64,000 nt of DNA from Phenylobacterium immobile (ATCC 35973) (GCF_001375595.1 NZ_CVJQ01000001.1:2259001-2323000); one strand, 5' to 3'. Numbered from the stretch's first letter, positions 54,197-64,000 are shown. Translations and numbers: made by a program. Notes: generated by a model from the sequence alone, not told the origin.

Positions 54197-55605
54197 GCGC
54201 CGAGCGCTTCAAGCTCGCCCGGCAGGGCGTAGGCCCAGGTCGTGATATCGCCAGCGCCCATCAGCACGACCAAGTCGCCCGCCTTGGCTTCGGCCGCGAC
54301 GATCCCCGCCAGCTTGTCCGGCCCGTCCAGGGTCAGAACCCGGCGGTGGCCGAAGCGGCGGACGCCATCGGCCAGGGCGTCGCGGCTGACGCCCTCGAGC
54401 GGCGTCTCCCCCGCGGCGTAGACGTCGGCGATGATCACCACGTCGGCGTCGCTGAAACAGGCGCTGAATTCGTCGAACAGGTCGCGCAGGCGCGAATACC
54501 GATGCGGCTGGACCACGGCGATCACCCGACCCTCGCTGACCCCGCGCGCGGCGCTGAGCACCGAGGCGATCTCGACAGGGTGGTGGCCATAGTCGTCGAC
54601 GACCCGGACGCCGTTGGCGACACCGGTGGTGGTGAAGCGCCGGCGCACGCCGCCAAAGCCCGCCAGGCCGGCGCGGATCGCATCCGCATCAACCCCCAGC
54701 TCGCGCGCCACGGCGATGGCCGCCAGCGAGTTCATGACGTTGTGATGGCCGGCCATCGGCAGGTGCAGCCCGTCGATCCGGCTGGTCTCGCCGCCCAGGG
54801 GCGCGAGCACCACGTCGAAGTGCGCCCCGTCCGGGGCCATGGAGATGTTCTCGGCCCGAACCTCGGCCTGGGGGTTCACGCCGTAGGCGATCAGCCGGCG
54901 GTTCTCGACGCGGGCGGCCATGGCCTGGACTTCCAGGTGGTCGGTGCAGACCGCGGCGAAGCCGTAGAAGGGAATGTTCTCGACGAAATCGCGGAAGGCG
55001 CGCTTCACCGCGTCGAAATCGCCGTAGTGGTCCAGGTGCTCGGCGTCGATGTTGGTGACGATGGCCACCGTGGATTTCAGCTTCAGGAAGGTGCCGTCGC
55101 TTTCGTCGGCCTCGACGACGATCCACTCGCCCTCGCCCACCTTCGCGTTGGTGCCGTAGGCGTTGATGATCCCGCCGTTGACCACGGTCGGGTCCATGCC
55201 ACCGGCGTCCAGCAGGGCCGCGACCAGCGAGGTCGTCGTCGTCTTGCCGTGGGTGCCGCCGACGGCCACCGAAAATTGCAGGCGCATGAGTTCGGCCAGC
55301 ATCTCGGCGCGTCGCACCAGCGGCAGGCGTCGCTCGCGCCCAGCGACCATCTCGGCGTTGTCCGGCTTCACCGCCGTCGAATAGACGATGGCCGAGGCGC
55401 CTTCGACGTGAGCGGCGTCATGGCCGATGAAGATCTTCGCGCCCAGCTTCTCCAGCCGCTCGGTGTTGGCGCTGGCGCGCGCATCCGAGCCCTGCACCGT
55501 GTAGCCGATCCGCAGCATGATCTCGGCGATGCCGCTCATGCCGATGCCGCCGATGCCGATGAAATGCACGGGTCCGAGGTCGAAGGGCACAGGGCGTCGA
55601 GTCAT
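54193..55605 (-). CDS. murC: UDP-N-acetylmuramate-L-alanine ligase
   Basis: A 470-residue Mur ligase with the N-terminal [17 protein letters not shown] nucleotide loop, [16 protein letters not shown] loop, [12 protein letters not shown] catalytic Glu, [11 protein letters not shown] and the [11 protein letters not shown] motif that distinguishes MurC. It adds L-Ala to UDP-MurNAc. It starts 108 bases from the divergent GST, so its own promoter must lie in 55606-55713 unless transcripts from murG cross the GST antisense. Confidence 0.97.
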   Translation of the reverse strand: MTRRPVPFDLGPVHFIGIGGIGMSGIAEIMLRIGYTVQGSDARASANTERLEKLGAKIFIGHDAAHVEGASAIVYSTAVKPDNAEMVAGRERRLPLVRRAEMLAELMRLQFSVAVGGTHGKTTTTSLVAALLDAGGMDPTVVNGGIINAYGTNAKVGEGEWIVVEADESDGTFLKLKSTVAIVTNIDAEHLDHYGDFDAVKRAFRDFVENIPFYGFAAVCTDHLEVQAMAARVENRRLIAYGVNPQAEVRAENISMAPDGAHFDVVLAPLGGETSRIDGLHLPMAGHHNVMNSLAAIAVARELGVDADAIRAGLAGFGGVRRRFTTTGVANGVRVVDDYGHHPVEIASVLSAARGVSEGRVIAVVQPHRYSRLRDLFDEFSACFSDADVVIIADVYAAGETPLEGVSRDALADGVRRFGHRRVLTLDGPDKLAGIVAAEAKAGDLVVLMGAGDITTWAYALPGELEALGA

Positions 55606-55650
55606 CGCCTAGGGCTAGCGCAACCGGCCGGGGCGGTCATCCTTGCAGTC

Positions 55651-55663
55651 TTACCGATGGTAA
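55651..55663. promoter_or_regulatory. Palindrome TTACC-GAT-GGTAA between murC and GST
   Basis: A perfect 5-base dyad around GAT, roughly halfway between the divergent murC and GST starts. TTACC/GGTAA dyads resemble operators of small winged-helix regulators, but none is encoded nearby. Regulation is inferred from symmetry and position only. Confidence 0.45.
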
Positions 55664-55713
55664 TATTCCCACCGGTTTCGCTTATCATCGGCTCGAAACG
55701 AGGAGCGCCACCC

Positions 55714-56346
55714 ATGTCTGACGAACTGGTCTTCTACACCAACCCGATGTCGCGCGGCCGGATCGTGCGGTGGATGCTCGAGGAGATCGGACAGCCCTAT
55801 CGCACCGAGATCCTGTCCTTCGCCGACCTATCCTCGGCGGAGTACCGGTCGATCAACCCCATGGGCAAGGTGCCGGCGATCACCCACGGCCATACGGTCG
55901 TCACCGAGACCGCCGCCATCTGCGCCTACCTGGCGGACGCCTTCCCCGAGGCCGACCTCGCCCCGGCGCTCAGCGATCCGGCCCGCGGCGCCTATTACCG
56001 CTGGCTGTTCTTTGGCGCGGGCTGCATCGAGCCGGCGGTGACCAACCGCTCGCTCGGCCTCGAGCCCCCGGCCGACAAGCGCGGCATGGTGGGCTACGGC
56101 TCGATGGATAGCGTCCTCGACACCCTGGAAGAGGCCGTCGCCGAAGGCCCTTACCTGCTCGGCGAACAGTTCACCGCGGCGGATGTCTACATCGGCTCGC
56201 AGATCGCCTTCGGGACCATGTTCGGCACGATCGAAAAGCGGCCGGCGTTCTTGGCTTACCTCCAGCGCGTCTCCATGCGCCCCGCCGCTGTCAGCGCCCG
56301 CGAAATCGACGACGAAATCATCGCCGAACAGAAAGCGGCGGGTTAG
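55714..56346 (+). CDS. Glutathione S-transferase inserted antisense in the dcw cluster
   Basis: A 210-residue GST. The thioredoxin-like domain has YTNPMSRGRIVRWMLEEIG, the cis-Pro motif INPMGKVPAITHG and VTETAAICAYLADAF; the helical domain has GEQFTAADVYIGSQIA. CGAGGAG precedes the ATG. It is on the plus strand between murG and murC, ends with a four-base overlap with murG (stop to stop) and is divergent from murC. Composition is like the neighbours. No function in cell-wall synthesis is known for this class. Confidence 0.92.
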   Translation: MSDELVFYTNPMSRGRIVRWMLEEIGQPYRTEILSFADLSSAEYRSINPMGKVPAITHGHTVVTETAAICAYLADAFPEADLAPALSDPARGAYYRWLFFGAGCIEPAVTNRSLGLEPPADKRGMVGYGSMDSVLDTLEEAVAEGPYLLGEQFTAADVYIGSQIAFGTMFGTIEKRPAFLAYLQRVSMRPAAVSAREIDDEIIAEQKAAG

Positions 56347-57443
56347 CGCCCCATCGCCGCCGTTCGCTCGACCACATCGGCCAGGCGCTCGGCGCCGTCG
56401 GGGATCGCCACGGCGCGGGCCGCGGCCGCCATCCGCGATAGCCGCTCAGGGTTGGTGAGCAGGGTCTCGAGCGCCAGCGCCAGGCTGTCGACCGTCAGTT
56501 GATGCTCACGGGCGATCTCGGCGCCGCCGGCCTCGGCCAGCAGGCGGGCGTTCTGGCCCTGGTCGTCGTCGATGGCGATGGCCAGCGGCACCAGGATCGA
56601 CGGCTTGCCCGCCACGGCGAACTCGCAGACCGAGCCCGCGCCCGAGCGGCCGATCACCAGATGCGCCTCCGCCAGTCGGGCGGCGATGTCGCGGAAGAAA
56701 GGCGCGATCTCGGCGTCCACCAGGGCGTCGCGGTAGATCCGGCGGGCCAAAGGCAGGCTTTCGGCGCGCGTCTGCTGGACGACACGCAGACGTTGGCGCA
56801 GCGCTTCCGGGAGGGCGCGGATCGCCTCGGGCGGCAACTCGGACAGAAGCCGCGCGCCCTGGCTACCGCCGGTGATCAGGAGGCGGATCGGGCCGTCGGG
56901 CTCGGGCGGCGTGTAGGGAAGGTCGGCCAGGGCGCGAATGGCGGGTCGAACGGGATTGCCGACGACCTGGGCGCGTTCGCCGACCCCCTTGGGCGCCTTC
57001 TTCAACGTCGGGAAGGCGCAGGCCACCGTCTGGACGTGGCTAGCCAGGAAACGGTTGGCCCGACCCATGACCGCGTTCTGCTCGTGGATGACGGTGGGAC
57101 GCTTGTCCATGATCGCCGCGACCAGCGCTGGGGCGGAGGGATAGCCGCCAAAGCCCACGACCACGTCCGGATTGACCTCGCGATAGGCCTTTCGCGCCTG
57201 CATCGCCCCGCGCAGCACGGCGAAGCCGGCGCGGGCCATGCCGATGGGGTCGCCGGGTCGATAGGTCGCCGCCGACAGGCCGATGCGGCGCTCAGCGGGG
57301 AAGTCTTGGGCCAGACCGGCGACCCGCTCGTCCGAAGCCAGCACGATGCGCCAACCGCGGGCGATCAGCGCCTCGGCCAGGGCCTGGGCGGGAAACAGGT
57401 GGCCGCCGGTGCCCCCGGCCGCCACGACGCAGACCTTGCTCAT
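56343..57443 (-). CDS. murG: Undecaprenyl-PP-MurNAc-pentapeptide-UDP-GlcNAc GlcNAc transferase
   Basis: A 366-residue GT28 enzyme: VCVVAAGGTGGHLFPAQALA (G loop 1), VVGFGGYPSAPALVAA (G loop 2), LITGGSQGARLLSELPP (G loop 3) and the UDP-GlcNAc-binding VIGRSGAGSVCEFAVAGKPS then PLAIAIDDDQGQNARLL. It makes lipid II on the inner membrane. The ATG at 57441-57443 overlaps the ftsW stop (ATGA). It is the last gene before the antisense GST. Confidence 0.97.
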   Translation of the reverse strand: MSKVCVVAAGGTGGHLFPAQALAEALIARGWRIVLASDERVAGLAQDFPAERRIGLSAATYRPGDPIGMARAGFAVLRGAMQARKAYREVNPDVVVGFGGYPSAPALVAAIMDKRPTVIHEQNAVMGRANRFLASHVQTVACAFPTLKKAPKGVGERAQVVGNPVRPAIRALADLPYTPPEPDGPIRLLITGGSQGARLLSELPPEAIRALPEALRQRLRVVQQTRAESLPLARRIYRDALVDAEIAPFFRDIAARLAEAHLVIGRSGAGSVCEFAVAGKPSILVPLAIAIDDDQGQNARLLAEAGGAEIAREHQLTVDSLALALETLLTNPERLSRMAAAARAVAIPDGAERLADVVERTAAMGR

Positions 57444-58615
57444 GTGTAGGCGCCGGCGCGGGCCAGGCCTTCCTGCGGGGTGTAGGCCCCCGGCCGCCGG
57501 CGGATCAGGCCAAGCGCCATGCCCAGCGTCAGGCCCATGGCCAACATCGAGGAGCCCCCATAGGAGATGAAGGGGAGCGTCATGCCCTTGGTCGGGATCA
57601 TGTTCAGGTTCACCGCCACATTGATGATCGCCTGCTGGCCGACGAGGACGAACAGCCCGGCCGCAGCGACCTGCTCGAAGCTGTCGTTCAACTTCATGGC
57701 CCGATAGAGGCCGCGGACGACGACGAACGCGAAAAGCGTTATCAGCAGCAGCGAGAAGATCAGGCCGTACTCCTCGGCCCCCACCGAATAGATGAAGTCG
57801 GTGTGCAGGTCGGGCACGTGGCGTTTCATCACGCCCTCGCCCGGGCCGCGGCCGAACACGCCGCCGGCGGAGATCGCCTCGGCGGCGCGGTCCACCTGGT
57901 GGGTGTCGGCCTTGTCCGGCGACAGGAACCGGTCGACCCGGCTGGCGACATGGGGAAAGACGAAATAGGTGGAGATGAGCCCGCCGAACGCCGTCAGCCC
58001 CAGCATCAGGACCCATGAAATCGGCACCCCCGCCATCCAGAAGGCGGCGAAGAATGCGACCGTGATCAGCACGGTCTGGCCGACGTCGGGCTGGATCAGC
58101 AGCAGGCCGATCGACAGAAGATAGAGCAGGAAGGCGATGGAGACGCCGGGGACGCCCTCGCCCTTCTGGCCCTCGGCGAACATCCAGGCGACCAGGACGA
58201 TCAGCGCCGGCTTCATGAACTCCGACGGTTGCAACGAGAAGCCGCCAAACTCGACCCAGCGCGTCGCGCCCTTGGCCGAATGGCCGAGGAAGGGCAGCAG
58301 AATCATGATCGCCACCGCCGCCAGCCAGATGAAGAAGGCCGCGCGGCGGATGGTTCGCACCTCCAGCATCGACATGCCGATGAGGATCACGGCCGCGCCG
58401 ATGGAGAAGACGCTCTGGCGGACGGCGAAGTGGAAGGGATCACCGATGTTCATCCGCACGGCCGCCGCCGGGCTGGACGAGAAGGACATGGCCACGCCGA
58501 TGACGATCAGGATCGCCACGACGCCCAGCATCCAACGGTCGACGGTCCACCACCAGACGCCGATCTGGGTCCGGTCGGAGCGGGCGAAGGCGTGGGCGGG
58601 GCTGGCTGTGCTCAT
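57440..58615 (-). CDS. ftsW: Septal peptidoglycan polymerase FtsW (SEDS)
   Basis: A 391-residue membrane protein with about ten helices. The SEDS signatures are ATRWVEFGGFSLQPSEFMKP (with the essential Asp-region loop later in the long periplasmic loop SPDKADTHQVDRAAEAISAG), YSVGAEEYGLIFSLLLI and the final GMTLPFISYGGSSMLAMG. It polymerises glycan strands at the septum. It is coupled to murD and murG by ATGA overlaps. Confidence 0.96.
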   Translation of the reverse strand: MSTASPAHAFARSDRTQIGVWWWTVDRWMLGVVAILIVIGVAMSFSSSPAAAVRMNIGDPFHFAVRQSVFSIGAAVILIGMSMLEVRTIRRAAFFIWLAAVAIMILLPFLGHSAKGATRWVEFGGFSLQPSEFMKPALIVLVAWMFAEGQKGEGVPGVSIAFLLYLLSIGLLLIQPDVGQTVLITVAFFAAFWMAGVPISWVLMLGLTAFGGLISTYFVFPHVASRVDRFLSPDKADTHQVDRAAEAISAGGVFGRGPGEGVMKRHVPDLHTDFIYSVGAEEYGLIFSLLLITLFAFVVVRGLYRAMKLNDSFEQVAAAGLFVLVGQQAIINVAVNLNMIPTKGMTLPFISYGGSSMLAMGLTLGMALGLIRRRPGAYTPQEGLARAGAYT

Positions 58616-60090
58616 CGGGCGGCGCTCCAGTTGGCGGCCATCATCAAGCTTCCGCTCGTGCCGCCGCCGCCGGCGCGCGGGGTCGTGGCTTCGCGGGGAA
58701 CCAGGCTTCGCACCGCATCGCGGAACGCTTCCCCGCGGGCTTCGAAATCGGTGAACTGGTCAAAGGAGGCGCAGGCCGGCGATAGGAGAACGATCACCTC
58801 GCCGTCGCCCGGCGCCGCCTTGGCGTCTGCGAAGGCGCGGGCCACCGCGGTCGCCATGTCGCCAGAGAGGTCGACGGCCGCCTTGCCCTTCAGGGTGGCG
58901 CTGAACTCATCCTTCGCCTCGCCGATCAAATAGGCCTTGGCGACCCGGCCGAAAAGGTCGGTCAGGCTGTCGACGCCGCCGGCCTTCGGGACGCCGCCCG
59001 CGATCCAGAAGACGGAGGGATAGCTCGACAGCGCCTGGCGGGTCGCGTCCGCATTGGTCGCCTTGCTGTCGTTGACGAAGCGGACCCGGCCGATCTGGCC
59101 GACCGTCTCCATGCGGTGCGCCAGACCCGGGAAGGTCAACAGCGCCTGGGCGATCTCTTCCGGCGAGAGGCCGAGGCCTTTGGCGCCGGCGTAGGCGGCC
59201 GCGGCGTTCTGCCAGTTGTGCCGGCCAGGCAAGGACCGCGCCTGCTTCAGGTCGGCCATGGCTACGGCGCGCTCGCCGGTGGCGTCATAGAGCTGGCCGT
59301 CGAGGGCGTAGACCCCGCGGCCCATGGATTTCGACGCCGAAATCGGCACGATCGTCCGGCGGTTGGCGGCGGTGATCTCGGTGCAGATCTGCTGACCCCA
59401 GGCGTCGTCCACGCCGATCACCGCGGTGTCGCCCTTGCCCTGGTTCAGCAGGATGCGGCGCTTGGCGGCGACATAGCCATCCATGTCGCCGTGGCGGTCC
59501 AGGTGGTCCGGCGTGACGTTCAGGAAGATCGCCACGTCGGGCTTCAGGCTCGACGTCAGGTCCAGCTGGTAGGACGACAGCTCCAGCACATAGACCGCCC
59601 CGCCGTGCATGTCGTCGAGCGCCAGGACGCCCAGGCCGATGTTGCCGCCGACGCGGGTGTCGCGACCGGCCATGGCGCAGATGTGACCCACCAGCGCCGT
59701 CGTCGTCGACTTGCCGTTGGTGCCGGTGATGGCGACCACCTTAGGCCGCTTGTGCTCGGGCGCCGCGTTGACTGCACGGGCGAAAAGCTCGACGTCGCCG
59801 ACGATCTCGACACCGGCGGCGCGCGCCTTCGCCACCGTCCAGTGCGGCTTCGGGTGCGTCAGCGGCACGCCTGGGCTCAGCATGATGGCGGCGAACTCGG
59901 ACCAGTCGGCGGTCGTCAGGTCGGTGAGGGTGAAGCCCGCAGCCTCGGCAGCCTCGCGGGATGCGGCCTTGTCGTCCCACAGCGCCACCTCCGCCCCCCC
60001 GGCCTGCAGGGCGCGCGCGGCCGCAAGGCCGGTGCGGGCCAGGCCGAACACAGCGACCTTTCTGCCGGTGAAACCAGGGACGGGGATCAT
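58612..60090 (-). CDS. murD: UDP-N-acetylmuramoyl-L-alanine-D-glutamate ligase
   Basis: A 492-residue Mur ligase: VAVFGLARTGLAAARAL nucleotide loop, AITGTNGKSTTTALV ATP loop, NVTPDHLDRHGDMDGY and the SKATNADATRQAL motif of MurD. It adds D-Glu to UDP-MurNAc-L-Ala. The ATG at 60088-60090 follows the mraY stop by 17 bases; the frame upstream is antisense-like and inside mraY. The C-terminal tail (RAGGGGTSGSLMMAAN) is longer than in E. coli. Confidence 0.96.
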   Translation of the reverse strand: MIPVPGFTGRKVAVFGLARTGLAAARALQAGGAEVALWDDKAASREAAEAAGFTLTDLTTADWSEFAAIMLSPGVPLTHPKPHWTVAKARAAGVEIVGDVELFARAVNAAPEHKRPKVVAITGTNGKSTTTALVGHICAMAGRDTRVGGNIGLGVLALDDMHGGAVYVLELSSYQLDLTSSLKPDVAIFLNVTPDHLDRHGDMDGYVAAKRRILLNQGKGDTAVIGVDDAWGQQICTEITAANRRTIVPISASKSMGRGVYALDGQLYDATGERAVAMADLKQARSLPGRHNWQNAAAAYAGAKGLGLSPEEIAQALLTFPGLAHRMETVGQIGRVRFVNDSKATNADATRQALSSYPSVFWIAGGVPKAGGVDSLTDLFGRVAKAYLIGEAKDEFSATLKGKAAVDLSGDMATAVARAFADAKAAPGDGEVIVLLSPACASFDQFTDFEARGEAFRDAVRSLVPREATTPRAGGGGTSGSLMMAANWSAAR

Positions 60091-60107
60091 GGCGGTCTGT
60101 TTCGCTC

Positions 60108-61217
60108 CTAGCGGATCTTGAGGGTGGCCAGGCCCAGCAGGGCCAGCATGACGGCGACGATCCAGAAGCGGATCACCACGGTGGATTCCGACCAGCCGAG
60201 CTTCTCGAAATGGTGGTGGATCGGCGCCATCAGGAAGATGCGCTTGCCGGTCCGCTTGAACCACGCGACCTGGATGATGACCGACAGCGTCTCGGCGACG
60301 AACAGGCCGCCGATGATGGCCAGCACCAGCTCGTGCTTGGTCGCCACGGCCACCGCGCCCAGCGCGCCGCCCAGGGCCAGGGAGCCGGTGTCGCCCATGA
60401 ATATCCGCGCGGGCGGGGCGTTGTACCAGAGGAAGCCCATGCCGGCCCCGATCACCGCGCCACAGAAGACCGCCACCTCGCCGACGCCGGGCACGAAGTG
60501 AAGCTGCAGGTATCCGGCGAACAGGAAGTTGCCGACCAGATAGGCGATCAGGCCGAAGGCCGCGGCGGCGATCATCACGGGCACGATCGCCAGGCCGTCG
60601 AGGCCATCGGTGAAGTTCACGGCGTTGGCGGCGCCGACGATCACGAAGCCGCCGAAGATCAGGTAGAACCAGCCGAGGTTAAGCAGCAATTCCTTGAAGA
60701 TGGGGAAGGCGAGCGAGGTCTGCAGACCCGGCGCCTCAGGGGGCCGTCCGCCCCAGAGGATCAGGATCAAGACCGCGGCCGCCGCGAGCCCGACCTCCAA
60801 CACAAGCCGCAGCTTGCCGGAGACGCCCGCTGTCGTCTGTTTCGTGACCTTGGCGTAGTCGTCCATGAAACCCAGGACGCCGAAACCGGCGGTCACTAGG
60901 ATCACGGCCCAGACGTTGGGGTTCTTCAGGTCCGACCAGAGCAGCGTGCCGGTCAGCAGGCCGGCCAGGATCATCACCCCGCCCATGGTCGGCGTACCGG
61001 CCTTTTCGATGACGTGGCGCTGGATGCCCTCGGCGCGGATCGGCTGGCCCTTGCCCTGCTTGGCCTGCATCCAGCGGATGAAGCGCGAGCCCATCAGGAC
61101 CACCACCAGCTGCGCCGTGAACAGCGCCATGCCGGTGCGGAAGGTGAGGTACTTCAGCAGGTTGAGGAAGGGCACGTGCCCCGTGCCGGCCAGCTGTTCA
61201 TAAAGGAAGTAGAACAT
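60108..61217 (-). CDS. mraY: Phospho-N-acetylmuramoyl-pentapeptide transferase
   Basis: A 369-residue membrane enzyme with about ten helices. [34 protein letters not shown] (Asp pair), [14 protein letters not shown] and the [15 protein letters not shown] motif are all present. It attaches the pentapeptide to undecaprenyl phosphate, forming lipid I. The ATG at 61215-61217 shares one base with the murF stop (TGATG). Confidence 0.97.
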   Translation of the reverse strand: MFYFLYEQLAGTGHVPFLNLLKYLTFRTGMALFTAQLVVVLMGSRFIRWMQAKQGKGQPIRAEGIQRHVIEKAGTPTMGGVMILAGLLTGTLLWSDLKNPNVWAVILVTAGFGVLGFMDDYAKVTKQTTAGVSGKLRLVLEVGLAAAAVLILILWGGRPPEAPGLQTSLAFPIFKELLLNLGWFYLIFGGFVIVGAANAVNFTDGLDGLAIVPVMIAAAAFGLIAYLVGNFLFAGYLQLHFVPGVGEVAVFCGAVIGAGMGFLWYNAPPARIFMGDTGSLALGGALGAVAVATKHELVLAIIGGLFVAETLSVIIQVAWFKRTGKRIFLMAPIHHHFEKLGWSESTVVIRFWIVAVMLALLGLATLKIR

Positions 61218-62596
61218 CAGCCGGGCTCCCCCGGGCTCAACGCCGACAGCGCCTGCGCGATCGCGCCCGCCTTCGATCCGTTGGAGCCCTTGACCATCAC
61301 CAGGTCGCCAGGGCTCAGCGCCGCGACCACCGCGGGGACGAGGGCCGCCGCACTGTCCGCGTAGCCGCCGCGCCGAGTCGGCGGAAGAGTGTCCCACAGG
61401 CTTTTCATCAGCCGCCCGGCGCAGAAGACGAGGTCGATATTCGCCGCCTCCAGAGGCTCCGCGAGGCTGGCGTGGAACGCCGCCTCATCGGGGCCGAGTT
61501 CCAGCATGTCGGTCAGCACGGCGAGCTTGCGGCCAGACCTGCGGCCCATCGACTGGATGGTCGCGGCCATGGAGATCGGATTGGCGTTGTAGCTCTCGTC
61601 GATCAGGGTGAAGGCGCCGCCGGCGATCGCCACCTGGCGTTCCGCGCCGCGTCCGGCCAGGGGTTCGAAGGATCCGAGCGCCGCCAGGCCGAGATCGAGA
61701 TTGACGTCCAGGGCCTCCAGCATCAGCAGGGTGGCCAAGCTGTTAAGCCCCCAGTGGGTCCCGGTCTGAAGGATCGGGAAATCGAGCGCGCGGCCGTGCA
61801 GGCGCGCCTGGACCATGACGCACCCGTTGGCCGCCTGGAACTCGATGAGCCGCCCGTCACACGTCGCGCTGGACCCAAAGGAGCGGACCTCCAGGCCAGC
61901 GGCCTTGGCCTCCCCGGACAGGTAGTCGAACCAGCGATTGTCAGCGTTCAAGATGGCGACGCCGCCCTTGCCCATACCGGCGAAGATCTCGGCCTTGGCC
62001 TTGGCGACGCCCGCCTCGCCATCGGCGAAGTTCTCGGTGTGGACAGGACCGACCGTGGTGATCACGCAGGCCTGCGGCGCGACCATCTTCGACAGCGGCG
62101 TGATTTCATCGGCGTGGTTCATGCCGATCTCGAAAACCGCCCGCTCGGTGGCCGCCGGCATGCGGGCCAGCGTCAGCGGCACGCCGATGTGGTTGTTGTA
62201 GGACTTGACCGAAGAATGAGCCCGGCCGGCGAGCATCAGCCCCGCCATCACAGCTTGCGTCACGCTGGTCTTGCCGACCGACCCGGTGACCGCGCCGCGC
62301 ACGGCCTTCGAGCGATCTCGCGCCGCTGCGCCCAGCGCTTCCAGCGCCTTCAGGGTGTCGCCCGTCACGACGGCGGGCGCGTCGACGGCGCGCGCCGCCA
62401 GGACGCCGGCCGCGCCGTCGCTCATAGCCTTGCCGATAAACTCATGACCGTCGCGAACGCCCGCCAGGGCGACGAACAGGTCGCCGGCGTCGATGCTGCG
62501 GCTGTCGATGGAGACGCCCGTGACGTTGAATGGCGAGGTGGCGCGTCCGCCAGTCGCGGCGGCGATAGCGTCGGAGGTCCAGAGGGGCTCAGACAT
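61217..62596 (-). CDS. murF: UDP-MurNAc-tripeptide-D-Ala-D-Ala ligase
   Basis: A 459-residue Mur ligase: [17 protein letters not shown] loop, [15 protein letters not shown], the [17 protein letters not shown] motif of MurF, and [11 protein letters not shown] near the C-terminus. It adds the D-Ala-D-Ala made by Ddl. The ATG at 62594-62596 overlaps murE by eight bases. Confidence 0.96.
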   Translation of the reverse strand: MSEPLWTSDAIAAATGGRATSPFNVTGVSIDSRSIDAGDLFVALAGVRDGHEFIGKAMSDGAAGVLAARAVDAPAVVTGDTLKALEALGAAARDRSKAVRGAVTGSVGKTSVTQAVMAGLMLAGRAHSSVKSYNNHIGVPLTLARMPAATERAVFEIGMNHADEITPLSKMVAPQACVITTVGPVHTENFADGEAGVAKAKAEIFAGMGKGGVAILNADNRWFDYLSGEAKAAGLEVRSFGSSATCDGRLIEFQAANGCVMVQARLHGRALDFPILQTGTHWGLNSLATLLMLEALDVNLDLGLAALGSFEPLAGRGAERQVAIAGGAFTLIDESYNANPISMAATIQSMGRRSGRKLAVLTDMLELGPDEAAFHASLAEPLEAANIDLVFCAGRLMKSLWDTLPPTRRGGYADSAAALVPAVVAALSPGDLVMVKGSNGSKAGAIAQALSALSPGEPG

Positions 62597-64000
62597 TGAG
62601 CGCCGCCGCGGTCTCAGTGACGTCGTCAAAGGGATGGACGACGCCGGCGATGGTCTGGCCCTGCTCGTGGCCCTTGCCGGCGACAACCAGGACGTCGCCG
62701 TCGCTCAACAGCGCGGCGGCGGCGCGGATCGCGGCGCGGCGGTCGCCGATTTCGCGCAGACCTGGAGCGCCGGCCATGACCTCGGCGCGGATGGAGGCGG
62801 GATCTTCGCTGCGCGGATTGTCGTCCGTGACGATCCCAACGTCGGCCAGGCGCGCAGCGATGGCCCCCATAAGGGGCCGCTTGGTGCGATCACGGTCGCC
62901 GCCGGCGCCGAAGACGACGATCAGCCGCCCGCGGACGTGCGGCCGAAGGGCGTTCAGCACCGTCTCCAACCCATCCGGCGTGTGGGCGTAGTCGACGTAG
63001 GCCTCGCCCCCGTTCAGGCCGGCGCCGACGCGCTGCAGGCGGCCCGGCGCGCCTTCCAGCTCGGCCAGAGCGTCGAGCGTGGTGGCAAGATCCACGCCGG
63101 CGGCCAAGCACAGGCCCGCGGCGGCCAGGGCGTTGGCCGCCTGGAAGCCGCCCGCCAGCGGCAAGGCGACAACATGGGTCTCACCCTGCGCCGCGATCGT
63201 CAGCGTCTGGCCAGCCGGCGTCGGTTGGCGGTCGATCAGCTTGAGGCCCTGCCCCGCCTCCCCGACCGACAGGATCGTCTGGCCGTGGGTCACGGCCGCG
63301 GCGGCGAAGACCCCGAAGGCGTCGGAATCGGCGTTCAGCACCGCCGTCCCGCCGCGCGGCAGCAGGGTGTCGAACAGGCGCAGCTTGGCGGCCCGGTAGG
63401 TCGCCATGTCGCCGTGGTAGTCCAGATGATCCTGGGTCAGGTTCAGGAAGGCCGCCGCCGTCAAGGCCACGCCGTCCAGCCGCCGCTGGTCGACCCCGTG
63501 CGACGAGGCCTCCATGCAGACGCGGTTGACGCCAGCGGCGGCCAGGCGCGCCATCAGTTCGGCGACATCGGCGGCGTCCGGCGTGGTGAGCCCCGGCGGG
63601 GTCCATTGCTCGTCCGCCGCGTTCGGCCGCGAGACCCGGACGCCCAGCGTCCCCATGCTGGCTGCAGGATGGCCGGCGTGGGCGAAGATCTGGCGGCAGA
63701 AGCCCGCCACCGAAGTCTTGCCGTTGGTGCCGGTGACAGCGACCACGACCGCCGGCTGGGCGCGATGGAAGGCCGCCGCGGCCAGCGCATAGGCGCGGCG
63801 CGTATCGGCGGCCGTCACCGTCGGCGCGGCTAGGCCCAGATCCTTGTCGGCGAGGATCGCCACGGCGCCCGCGGCCACAGCCTGGGCGGCGAAGGCGCGG
63901 CCATCGGCCTTGGCGCCGGGCAGGGCCGCGAACAGGAAGCCCGGCGCGACCTTGCGGCTGTCGGCGGTGACCCCGGTGATCTCGGGATCGGCGGCCAGGT
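62589..64000 (-). CDS. murE: UDP-MurNAc-L-Ala-D-Glu-meso-DAP ligase (5' end outside window)
   Basis: About 470 codons are present; the start lies beyond base 64000. Visible are the N-terminal ITGVTADSRKVAPGFLFAAL, ATP loop AVTGTNGKTSVAGF, MEASSHGVDQRRLDGV and the TDDNPRSEDP motif, whose DNPR marks specificity for meso-diaminopimelate as third residue. It is the first dcw gene seen in this window; ftsI and ftsL are expected to its right. Confidence 0.96.
   Translation of the reverse strand, partial: LAADPEITGVTADSRKVAPGFLFAALPGAKADGRAFAAQAVAAGAVAILADKDLGLAAPTVTAADTRRAYALAAAAFHRAQPAVVVAVTGTNGKTSVAGFCRQIFAHAGHPAASMGTLGVRVSRPNAADEQWTPPGLTTPDAADVAELMARLAAAGVNRVCMEASSHGVDQRRLDGVALTAAAFLNLTQDHLDYHGDMATYRAAKLRLFDTLLPRGGTAVLNADSDAFGVFAAAAVTHGQTILSVGEAGQGLKLIDRQPTPAGQTLTIAAQGETHVVALPLAGGFQAANALAAAGLCLAAGVDLATTLDALAELEGAPGRLQRVGAGLNGGEAYVDYAHTPDGLETVLNALRPHVRGRLIVVFGAGGDRDRTKRPLMGAIAARLADVGIVTDDNPRSEDPASIRAEVMAGAPGLREIGDRRAAIRAAAALLSDGDVLVVAGKGHEQGQTIAGVVHPFDDVTETAAALNV

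Overview
The window is GC-rich chromosomal DNA from an alphaproteobacterium. It most resembles the Caulobacterales (Caulobacter/Phenylobacterium type). The genus is an inference; the supporting signs are an Asn-tRNA with encoded CCA, the gene order ftsZ-lpxC-bamD-recN-ligA, a division/cell-wall (dcw) cluster, paired CtrA-type boxes (TTAA-N7-TTAA) in front of ftsZ, a perfect alphaproteobacterial general-stress (EcfG/SigT) promoter, a DksA with one remaining zinc-finger cysteine, and a TonB receptor/beta-propeller phytase pair. Coding density is very high, many neighbours overlap by 1-8 bases (ATGA, GTGA, TTGA, TGATG), and no stretch over 300 bases lacks a gene. The longest gene-free stretches are lpxC/ftsZ (37495-37737, holding the ftsZ terminator), upstream of ftsZ (39196-39400, holding the CtrA boxes), 14195-14399 and KaiC/DUF4126 (46110-46292, no site I trust).

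Layout. 1-2516 (minus): FAD oxidoreductase, xseB, ispA and the 5' end of dxs, an isoprenoid-precursor operon. 2547-4959: LysR regulator divergent from an FMN reductase plus extradiol dioxygenase pair. 4946-12803: rRNA/tRNA methyltransferase, M13 peptidase, pabB, malonyl-CoA-synthetase-like ligase, and a coupled mpl-PAP2 phosphatase pair. 12903-12978: tRNA-Asn. 13103-31452: mixed housekeeping and accessory genes (hydrolase, YjhX, aldo/keto reductase, gloA, Atm1-type exporter, lipoprotein, LOG, nadE, dksA, prmA, two small related membrane proteins, Xaa-Pro aminopeptidase, PhzF, serine hydrolase, hydroxyacid dehydrogenase, peptidase E, GSTs, EamA transporter). 31525-39195 (minus): ligA, recN, bamD, lpxC, ftsZ. 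39401-48711: a block of seven genes that separates ftsZ from ftsA. 48718-64000 (minus): ftsA, ftsQ, ddl, M28 peptidase, murB, murC, [antisense GST], murG, ftsW, murD, mraY, murF, murE (5' end outside the window).

How it works together. The right quarter makes the peptidoglycan precursor (murE-F-mraY-murD-murG-murC-murB-ddl) and the early divisome (ftsW, ftsQ, ftsA); ftsZ follows after the interruption. lpxC (lipid A) and bamD (outer-membrane assembly) next to ftsZ make the region an envelope-biogenesis neighbourhood. mpl recycles murein peptide, and the coupled PAP2 protein could recycle undecaprenyl pyrophosphate (inference).

The most unusual part is the dcw cluster itself. It is broken three times: a double-ATPase KaiC-like protein translationally coupled to a hybrid histidine kinase, with a phytase/TonB receptor pair and redox/membrane genes, lies between ftsA and ftsZ; an M28 peptidase lies between murB and ddl; and a divergent GST with a palindromic operator candidate lies between murG and murC. 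I found no insertion sequences, integrases, CRISPR arrays or rRNA genes.
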